The notes under the pieces are model-generated. The model did no database searches. It saw nothing but the letters and a program-made list of their open reading frames with translations, and was not told the origin of the DNA. Made by a program: the position numbers and the translations under genes. From Rhizobium sp. LC145 (GTDB lineage Bacteria > Pseudomonadota > Alphaproteobacteria > Rhizobiales > Rhizobiaceae), in assembly GCF_001005825.1 (NCBI RefSeq), contig NZ_LBHV01000008.1:126501-190500 (forward strand): a stretch of 64,000 bases of DNA. Direction: 5' to 3'. Position 1 is the first letter of the stretch; each line of letters begins with the position of its first letter. This document shows positions 58,375 through 64,000 of this stretch, piece after piece.

Positions 58375-58830
58375 TCAGCGAAAGCGGTGCTGCATGGCGG
58401 CAGCCGCTTTGGCGAGGCCGGTGATATTTTCGCGTATGCGCATTTCGACTGCGTGGCCCACTTGGGGATATTCCTCCAGCAGACGGTGGAAAAGCGAGCG
58501 GGTGATGCGCAGCGCTTCGGAATCTTCCAGGGCGATCGCGGTGAACTTGCGCTCCACCATGGTGACGAGCGCCAGCTCCGAAAGCAGCGTGCCTGGCCCG
58601 GCGACTTTCTCGGCAACGAGATTGCCGTCGCGCCCGGCGGCCAATAGCTCGAATCGGCCGCTTGCCACGACAAAGGCGCTTTCCGCCGGCGATCTTTCGC
58701 GGAAAAGCTCCTGGCCCGCAGCCACGCCCCGCCGTTCAGCGCCGAAAGCGATCAGCCGCAATTGATCGCTATCCAACCCCCGGAAGAGCGGAACCTGGGA
58801 AATCAGGCGTATATCGTCGGCAAGCGCCAT
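58375..58830 (-). CDS. Cyclic-nucleotide-binding domain protein without HTH
   Basis: This 151-residue protein is a single CAP-type cyclic-nucleotide-binding domain (about residues 8-120, with AGQELFRERSP and the GTLLSELAL phosphate-cassette region). It has no DNA-binding domain, so it is not a classical CRP regulator. The cassette is degenerate (no clear RxA arginine), so cAMP binding is not assured. It lies 11 bp downstream of the CenR-like gene and is probably co-transcribed with it. Confidence 0.87.
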   Translation of the reverse strand: MALADDIRLISQVPLFRGLDSDQLRLIAFGAERRGVAAGQELFRERSPAESAFVVASGRFELLAAGRDGNLVAEKVAGPGTLLSELALVTMVERKFTAIALEDSEALRITRSLFHRLLEEYPQVGHAVEMRIRENITGLAKAAAAMQHRFR

Positions 58831-58841
58831 TGATGTTCTTC

Positions 58842-59525
58842 TTAAGGGACGATCTTGTAGCCGCCGTTTTCGGTAACCAAGATCTCGGCATTGGAAGGAT
58901 CACGCTCGATCTTCTGGCGCAGACGGTAGACATGCGTTTCGAGCGTATGGGTGGTCACGCCGGAATTATAGCCCCAGACTTCTTCGAGGAGCACATCGCG
59001 GGTCACCACCTTTTGGCCGGCGCGATAGAGATAGCGGATGATAGCCGCCTCCTTTTCCGTCAGCCGGATCTTTTTTCCGTCATCGGTGGTGAGCAGTTTC
59101 TGGCTCGGCTTGAAGAGATAGGGGCCAACCGTAAAGGTTGCATCCTCACTCTGTTCGTACTGCCGGAGCTGGGCCCGGATGCGTGCGAGAAGCACGGCGA
59201 ACCGGAAGGGCTTGGTGATGTAGTCGTTGGCGCCCGCCTCAAGACCGAGAATGGTGTCGGAATCGGTGTCGTGCCCGGTCAGCATGATGATCGGCGCCTT
59301 GAAGCCGTTCTTGCGCAGCAGCTTCACCGCTTCGCGGCCGTCCATGTCCGGCAGGCCGACGTCCATGATGAGGAGATCGACCTGGCTGGCTTTTGCGGCA
59401 CCCATAGCCTTGGTGGCCGTGGCTTCCTGCAAGAGGTTGAATTCGTCATAGAGCGATAACTGCTCCACGAGCGTCTCGCGCAGATCGTTGTCGTCGTCCA
59501 CCAGCAGAATCGTCCGCGCTGCCAT
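58842..59525 (-). CDS. cenR: OmpR-family response regulator, CenR-like
   Basis: This is a 227-residue two-component regulator. The receiver (about residues 5-118) has LLVDDDNDLRE, phospho-acceptor D in LLIMDVGLPDMDG, and T and K in MLTGHDTD and TKPFRF. The winged-helix output domain (about 130-225) has TRDVLLEEVWGYN and THTLETHVYRLRQKI. The AGANDYITKPF and GYNSGVTTHTLE stretches resemble CenR, the cell-envelope regulator of alphaproteobacteria, as I remember it. No histidine kinase gene is adjacent, as is usual for CenR. Family certain; symbol moderately sure. Confidence 0.92.
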   Translation of the reverse strand: MAARTILLVDDDNDLRETLVEQLSLYDEFNLLQEATATKAMGAAKASQVDLLIMDVGLPDMDGREAVKLLRKNGFKAPIIMLTGHDTDSDTILGLEAGANDYITKPFRFAVLLARIRAQLRQYEQSEDATFTVGPYLFKPSQKLLTTDDGKKIRLTEKEAAIIRYLYRAGQKVVTRDVLLEEVWGYNSGVTTHTLETHVYRLRQKIERDPSNAEILVTENGGYKIVP

Positions 59526-59668
59526 ACGTCCTTGCCTCTCGTCTCGCGTGTTCGCTCAGCGCCAGCCGATAGTTTTCAGCGGCACAATTGGTTCGGGCGC
59601 TTGATCTAAGTCCCATCGTGCTATGAATTCAAACGAAATCATTTTCAAAGCAAAAACTTGTGAGAAAA

Positions 59669-60217
59669 ATGGCGCATTTTCGAAAGAAGGCAACGGGTTC
59701 GCCCGGTGTCGTGACGGTGCGGGCCGCTCCGCGCTGCTCCACGCGCGCGATCGTCAGCTTTGGGGGAATTACGGTTCCAGCAGCGATCGGCCGTTCCGGA
59801 CGCAGCATTCTCAAGCGGGAAGGGGATGGTGCAACGCCGATTGCAGCCATGCCGCTGCTTTACGGGTTCACACGCGGCGACCGGATGCGATCGCTTGCCA
59901 CGCCCTTGCCGGTAAGGCGTATCCGCAAGGACATGCTGTGGTGCGACCAGCCCGAACACGCTTCCTACAATCGCCTGGTCAAGGCGCCGTTCCAACGAAG
60001 CCATGAGGAGATGATGCGCCAGGACGGCCTCTATGACATCTGCCTCGTGCTCGATTGGAACATCACCTCGCGCCGGCGCTATCGCGGGTCGGCCATCTTT
60101 TTCCATCTGATCAAGCCTGGATACCAACCGACGGCGGGCTGCGTTGCCGTAAGCCTCGCCGATATGAGACGGTTGATCCGCTTCATGCGCAAGGGAACCG
60201 TGGTGCGGGTTCTATGA
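59669..60217 (+). CDS. L,D-transpeptidase (YkuD) catalytic-domain protein
   Basis: This is a 182-residue protein whose C-terminal half has the YkuD active site, with H in FFHLIKPGY and C in TAGCVAVS about 10 residues later. It may cross-link peptidoglycan or attach proteins to it. No clear signal peptide is visible; the N-terminus is basic. The start is uncertain: ATG at 59669, or GTG at 59660. It converges on leuC across a terminator. Confidence 0.82.
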   Translation: MAHFRKKATGSPGVVTVRAAPRCSTRAIVSFGGITVPAAIGRSGRSILKREGDGATPIAAMPLLYGFTRGDRMRSLATPLPVRRIRKDMLWCDQPEHASYNRLVKAPFQRSHEEMMRQDGLYDICLVLDWNITSRRRYRGSAIFFHLIKPGYQPTAGCVAVSLADMRRLIRFMRKGTVVRVL

Positions 60218-60218
60218 A

Positions 60219-60243
60219 AAAGGCCGGGAAGTACCCGGCCTTT
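60219..60243. terminator. Terminator between the YkuD gene and leuC
   Basis: AAAGGCCGGG / CCCGGCCTTT with a 5-base loop lies just after the YkuD-gene stop and 23 bp before the leuC stop. A and T tracts on the two sides let it serve both strands. Confidence 0.85.
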
Positions 60244-60265
60244 CCGATTTCTTGGAGTGAACCGC

Positions 60266-61675
60266 CTATTTCCAGTCGCGGATATCGACGAAATGGCCGG
60301 CAATCGCGGCCGCGGCGGCCATGGCCGGCGAGACGAGATGGGTCCGGCCCTTGTAGCCTTGGCGGCCCTCGAAATTGCGGTTCGAGGTGGAGGCGCAGCG
60401 CTCACCTGGCTTAAGGCGGTCGTCGTTCATCGCCAGGCACATGGAGCAGCCCGGCTCGCGCCATTCGAAGCCGGCTTCCTTGAAGATCTTGTCGAGACCT
60501 TCGGCTTCCGCCTGCTCCTTCACGATGCCGGAGCCCGGCACGATCATCGCGTTGACAGTGGAAGCAACCTTCCTGCCTTCGACGACCTTGGCCGCGGCAC
60601 GAAGATCCTCGATACGGCCATTGGTGCAGGAGCCGATGAAGACGCGATCGATGGCGATGTCGGTTATTTTAGTGCCGGGCTGGAGACCCATATATTCGAG
60701 GGCGCGCCACTTGGAGGTTCGCTTCGTCTCCTCCTGGATGTCGTCCGGGTTCGGCACGGCGCCTTGAACTGAAATAACGTCTTCCGGCGAAGAGCCCCAG
60801 GAGACGATTGGCGGCAGGTTGGCGGCATCGAGCACGACGACCTTGTCGAAATGCGCGCCTTCTTCCGTATGCAGCGTCTTCCAGTAGTCGAGCGCCATGT
60901 CCCAAGCCTTGCCTTTGGGAGCGCGCGGCTTGTCCTTGATGTACTCGAAGGTGGTTTCGTCCGGTGCGATGAGGCCGGCGCGGGCGCCACCTTCGATCGT
61001 CATGTTGCAGACGGTCATGCGGCCTTCCATGGAGAGCGAACGAATCGCCTCGCCGGCGAATTCGATCACGTGGCCGGTACCGCCGGCGGTGCCGATCGCG
61101 CCGATGATAGCGAGGATGATGTCCTTGGCGGTGACGCCTTCCGGCAGCTTGCCGTCGACGCGCACCAGCATGTTCTTCGCTTTTTTCTGCACCAGAGTCT
61201 GGGTCGCGAGAACGTGCTCGACCTCCGACGTGCCGATGCCGTGGGCGAGGGCGCCGAACGCGCCGTGGGTGGAGGTGTGGCTGTCACCGCAGACGATCGT
61301 CATGCCGGGCAAGGTGAAGCCTTGTTCAGGCCCGACGATATGGACGATGCCCTGGCGGATGTCCTTTTCGGAATAATATTCGACGCCGAAATCCTTGGCG
61401 TTTTGGGCGAGCGCCTCGACCTGGATGCGGCTTTCCTCGTTCTTGATGCCGAGGTGCCGGTCGGGCGAGGTGGGAACGTTGTGGTCGACGACGGCGAGCG
61501 TCTTCTCAGGCGCGCGGACCTTGCGGCCGGCCAAGCGCAGGCCTTCGAAAGCTTGGGGGCTCGTCACTTCGTGAACGAGGTGACGGTCGATGTAGAGAAG
61601 ACAGGTGCCGTTCTCGTCCTGGCTGACGACATGGTCGTCCCAGATCTTGTCATAGAGGGTGCGGGGTGCGCTCAT
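60266..61675 (-). CDS. leuC: 3-isopropylmalate dehydratase large subunit
   Basis: This 469-residue iron-sulfur enzyme, with LeuD, isomerises 2- to 3-isopropylmalate in leucine synthesis. The cluster cysteines are in GSCTNGR and [12 protein letters not shown] is the conserved substrate region. I chose the ATG at 61675 ([10 protein letters not shown]), the usual start; an upstream ATG at 61735 adds 20 residues. leuD is not adjacent. The 241-bp upstream gap can fold into a nested hairpin (GCTGACT/AGTCAGC around GGCAGC/GCTGCC, 61692-61751) in the leader; I see no gene there. Confidence 0.96.
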   Translation of the reverse strand: MSAPRTLYDKIWDDHVVSQDENGTCLLYIDRHLVHEVTSPQAFEGLRLAGRKVRAPEKTLAVVDHNVPTSPDRHLGIKNEESRIQVEALAQNAKDFGVEYYSEKDIRQGIVHIVGPEQGFTLPGMTIVCGDSHTSTHGAFGALAHGIGTSEVEHVLATQTLVQKKAKNMLVRVDGKLPEGVTAKDIILAIIGAIGTAGGTGHVIEFAGEAIRSLSMEGRMTVCNMTIEGGARAGLIAPDETTFEYIKDKPRAPKGKAWDMALDYWKTLHTEEGAHFDKVVVLDAANLPPIVSWGSSPEDVISVQGAVPNPDDIQEETKRTSKWRALEYMGLQPGTKITDIAIDRVFIGSCTNGRIEDLRAAAKVVEGRKVASTVNAMIVPGSGIVKEQAEAEGLDKIFKEAGFEWREPGCSMCLAMNDDRLKPGERCASTSNRNFEGRQGYKGRTHLVSPAMAAAAAIAGHFVDIRDWK

Positions 61676-61916
61676 GGCTGCTATCCGTAATGCTGACTGA
61701 AAGGGATTGAGGTTGGCAGCGGCTGGCTGCCTCATGCTGAATGAAGTCAGCTAAGTCGGTCGCAAAGCGCCCCGGATACGCGCGCGTAAAATCGTGCCGG
61801 CAGGCGCTTATGATCCTGTAGCACGATGAACTGTTTCGCGAGGCATCCGAATTTCGATCCCATGGCGTGAGCTTCTAGCAGTTTTTCCGGGGCGCGGCAA
61901 TCTTGAAGCTGCTGCA

Positions 61917-62759
61917 TCATCTCTCGAGCTTGGCGCGTGCGATGGGTGTGCCGTTGGTACGCAAGCGCCTCTCGATACCTCGCAGGGCAAGCGAAAGCCC
62001 GATCGTCAACAGAAGGTAGATATAGGTGACGATCGAATAGGTCTCGAAGAAGCGGAACGAGCCGGCTGCATAGACCTTGGCCATCTGCGTGATGTCGGCG
62101 ACGCCGAGCACGGAGACCAGCGAACTATCCTTCACCATCGATACGAAATCATTGGAGAGCGGGGGAAAGATCACCCGCATGGCCTGGGGGAAAACGATCA
62201 GCCGGAAGCGCTGGAAACGGGTGAGGCCAAGTGCCTTGGCAGCCTCGACCTGTCCCTCGTCGACCGACTGGAACCCCGCGCGGAATATCTCGGCGATGAA
62301 GGCGGCATAACCGATCGTCAGCGCGATCACGGCTCGCCAAAGCAGAGAAACATCCCGAACTAGCAGGCTTTCCGCCAGGCCGCCGTCGATCAGTGGCGCC
62401 AATGCCCAATTGTAGAGCGTCACGAAGACCGGTGCGCCGACGAACGCAATGTAGAAAAGCAGAACAAGGATCGGTATGCCGCGGATCATCTCGACATAGA
62501 AGCGCGCCGCCTGCCGGAGCAGGATATTGCCGGAAAGGCCGGCAAGCGCGATGCCCAGGCCAAGCACGGTCGCCAGCGAAAAGGCGGCAAGCGTCACGCC
62601 GATGGTGATCCCGATCCCCTTGACGATGACGCCGAAGACCTGTGCATAAAGCTCGTTGAAGGCGATCACGCCGGCGAGCACGAGGCAAAGCATCCCGAAG
62701 GCGGCGAGCCACCAGGGAAAGTCCTGCGGTTCGGCGACTTTCCGACCGGAAGCCGTCAT
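61917..62759 (-). CDS. Polar amino-acid ABC transporter permease
   Basis: This is a 280-residue inner-membrane permease with about five to six helices. The EAA loop near residue 190 (EGQVEAAKALGLTRFQRF) couples to an ATPase. It belongs to the His/Glu/Gln/Arg-type family. It starts 5 bp after the binding-protein stop. No ATP-binding gene follows in the window, so the ATPase must be supplied elsewhere. Confidence 0.88.
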   Translation of the reverse strand: MTASGRKVAEPQDFPWWLAAFGMLCLVLAGVIAFNELYAQVFGVIVKGIGITIGVTLAAFSLATVLGLGIALAGLSGNILLRQAARFYVEMIRGIPILVLLFYIAFVGAPVFVTLYNWALAPLIDGGLAESLLVRDVSLLWRAVIALTIGYAAFIAEIFRAGFQSVDEGQVEAAKALGLTRFQRFRLIVFPQAMRVIFPPLSNDFVSMVKDSSLVSVLGVADITQMAKVYAAGSFRFFETYSIVTYIYLLLTIGLSLALRGIERRLRTNGTPIARAKLER

Positions 62760-62764
62760 GAGGC

Positions 62765-63562
62765 TCACTGGCCCATCTTGTAGTCGAGGAACCACTTCCT
62801 GTTCAGGTTATCCAGCGTGCCGTTGGCCTTCAGCGCGGCGATTGCGGCGTTGATCGGTGCAACGAGGTCGGACCCTTTCCTGAAGATGAAACCGAAGTCC
62901 TCCGTACCTAGCGGCTCGCCGACGATCTTCAATGTGCCGCCAGAGGCCTTCACATAGCCTTCACCGGCGGTGCTGTCCGTCAGCACCAGATCGACATCGC
63001 CCGCTTTCAACGCCTGCACCGTCGCTCCGAAGGTCTCGAAGAGCTTGATGCGCGGGTTCTGCTCATTACCGTCAAGGATTTCGTAGACCGCCGTGTAGAA
63101 CGGGCTTGTCCCCGGCTGAGCGCCGATGAGAGCGTCTTCTAACCCGGCAAAGCTCTTGGCGTCGGAAAAACGGGTCTCGTCGCTGCGCACCAGCATGAGC
63201 TGCTGCGAGCGCATGTAAGGTTCAGAGAAATCCACCTTCTCCTTGCGGTCGTCCTTGATCGTTATGCCGGTCATGCCGATGTCATACTGCCCATCCGCCA
63301 CGGCCTGGATCATCGCATCCCAACTGGTGTTCTGGTACTCCAGTTTGAAATTGAGGCGTTTGGCGATCTCGTTCATCGCATCATATTCCCAGCCGATCGC
63401 AGCACCGCTTTTGGGATCGACGAATTGCAGCGGAGGATAGGCGTTTTCCGTCACCACGACCACGGTGCGTCCCCCGAGATCGGGCAGCTCCGCCGCCTGG
63501 CCGCTGAGCGGCGCAAAAAGGAGTGCAGCAAGACCGGCGAGGAATGGGCGTCGGGAGAGCAT
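62765..63562 (-). CDS. Polar amino-acid ABC transporter substrate-binding protein
   Basis: This is a 265-residue periplasmic binding protein. A signal peptide (about residues 1-23, ending GQAA) precedes a domain with VVVTENAYPPLQFVD, GWEYDAMNEIAKRL and GMTGITIKDDRKEKVDFSEPY, the glutamine/histidine-binding family pattern. GAGGGA lies about 6 nt before the ATG at 63562; the frame is open to 63601. It leads a two-gene unit with the permease. Confidence 0.9.
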   Translation of the reverse strand: MLSRRPFLAGLAALLFAPLSGQAAELPDLGGRTVVVVTENAYPPLQFVDPKSGAAIGWEYDAMNEIAKRLNFKLEYQNTSWDAMIQAVADGQYDIGMTGITIKDDRKEKVDFSEPYMRSQQLMLVRSDETRFSDAKSFAGLEDALIGAQPGTSPFYTAVYEILDGNEQNPRIKLFETFGATVQALKAGDVDLVLTDSTAGEGYVKASGGTLKIVGEPLGTEDFGFIFRKGSDLVAPINAAIAALKANGTLDNLNRKWFLDYKMGQ

Positions 63563-63654
63563 TGGAAATCCCTCATGAAGTGGACGGCGGAAAGGTCTCA
63601 CACTTCAAAAGCGAATGGCAAGGCCGGTATTTGCGCGGTGCAGAGAGGAAACAA

Positions 63655-63680
63655 AAAAGGCGGCCCGAGAGCCGCCTTTT
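63655..63680 (-). terminator. Terminator of rplS
   Basis: AAAAGGCGGC / GCCGCCTTTT with a 6-base loop lies 22 bp after the rplS stop on the minus strand and is flanked by an A run read as T. Confidence 0.8.
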
Positions 63681-63701
63681 CCGAAAATGATTGTTCGACG
63701 C

Positions 63702-64000
63702 TTATTCGGCGGAAGCTTCCGCAGCCTTCGCTGCTTCGGCAGCTTCTGCCGCTGCCTTTGCTTCTGCGGCTTCCGCTGCAGCCTTCTCGGCGGCGAGAGC
63801 CTGGGCGGCTGCCACCTTCTCGGCCTCGATGCGTGCCTTCTCTTCGGCAAGAGCCTGGCGCTCGGCTTCGTTCAGCTTGCGGGCGCGGGTGCCGGTGTTC
63901 TCGACGATACGAGCCGACTTGCCGCGACGATCGCGCAGGTAGTAAAGCTTGGCGCGGCGGACCTTACCGCGGCGGACGACATCGACGCTTTCGACGAGCG
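63702..64000 (-). CDS. rplS: 50S ribosomal protein L19 (partial, 5' end outside window)
   Basis: The C-terminal 99 codons are visible. The frame reads [28 protein letters not shown] and [10 protein letters not shown], which is L19 at the 30S-50S interface. The rest is an Ala/Glu/Lys-rich tail of about 55 residues ending AEASAE. Long tails of this kind are typical of rhizobial L19. Confidence 0.93.
   Translation of the reverse strand, partial: LVESVDVVRRGKVRRAKLYYLRDRRGKSARIVENTGTRARKLNEAERQALAEEKARIEAEKVAAAQALAAEKAAAEAAEAKAAAEAAEAAKAAEASAE

Noticed and set aside
61692..61751. Leucine attenuator upstream of leuC
   Set aside because: The leader can fold into a nested hairpin, but there is no leucine-rich leader peptide and no T tract, so it is mentioned only as structure.

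Overview
This window looks like a chromosomal segment of a Rhizobiaceae alphaproteobacterium, closest in layout to Sinorhizobium/Ensifer meliloti as I remember it; no database search was run. The basis is GC-rich coding sequence, a cyclic beta-1,2-glucan synthase next to its ABC exporter (ndvB/ndvA), an ExpR-type LuxR regulator between ndvA and pyruvate carboxylase, poly-hydroxybutyrate genes with PhaR, an rpoH2-type heat-shock sigma factor, a SAM-II riboswitch before metA, and ribosomal protein L19 with a long Ala/Glu tail. Almost everything is core chromosome. I found no insertion sequence, prophage, integrase, CRISPR array or rRNA operon.

Layout. 0-9 kb: ndvB (5' end outside the window) converges on ndvA across a shared terminator. 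9-18 kb: expR, pyc, a DeoR-family repressor with an MFS transporter and a clear palindromic operator, ispG, and an OmpA-domain lipoprotein. 18-24 kb: lysE-type exporter, ispA, mtgA, a glutathione transferase, rpmF, then phaR divergent from phbA-phbB. 24-29 kb: a small glycine-zipper lipoprotein, a 51-residue DUF3309 protein, three copies of an unusual intergenic repeat, then an SUV3-like helicase with an Hsp15-like S4 protein. 29-32 kb: fdxA, a CarD/CdnL regulator with a hairpin-rich leader, and rpoH2 behind a general-stress (EcfG/RpoE2) type promoter. 32-40 kb: an M48 lipoprotein protease, thiBPQ under a TPP riboswitch, a single-domain response regulator with its own EcfG-type promoter, an Uup-type ABC-F protein and thiamine pyrophosphokinase. 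40-50 kb: metA under a SAM-II riboswitch, galM, a CDC48/p97-like AAA ATPase, tRNA-Gly(GCC), a CSS-EAL phosphodiesterase, a ProX deacylase, and a ybbN / Lon-N-domain / Trm112 cluster. 50-64 kb: a UbiH-family hydroxylase divergent from tesB, glnK-amtB behind a sigma-54 promoter, ftsK, lolA, exonuclease III, a cNMP-binding protein with a CenR-like response regulator, an L,D-transpeptidase-fold protein, leuC, an amino-acid ABC permease and binding protein, and the 3' end of rplS.

How the genes work together. Several sets serve the envelope and osmotic or surface adaptation: NdvAB, ExpR, MtgA, the L,D-transpeptidase-like protein, LolA and the CenR-like regulator. Others handle nitrogen (GlnK/AmtB), carbon storage (PhaR, PhbAB, Pyc) and thiamine (TPP riboswitch, ThiBPQ, ThiN). 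General-stress control appears at two well-placed GGAAC-N16-CGTT promoters.

The most novel-looking signal is a rigidly spaced intergenic element present three times in about 1.1 kb (24.3-25.4 kb): GAAC, then GATTCGT exactly 29 bp later, then a second GATTCGT exactly 11 bp after that, always in the same orientation. Several start codons are inferred to be TTG (ndvA, expR, pyc, mtgA, the helicase), so automatic calls may place these starts elsewhere.
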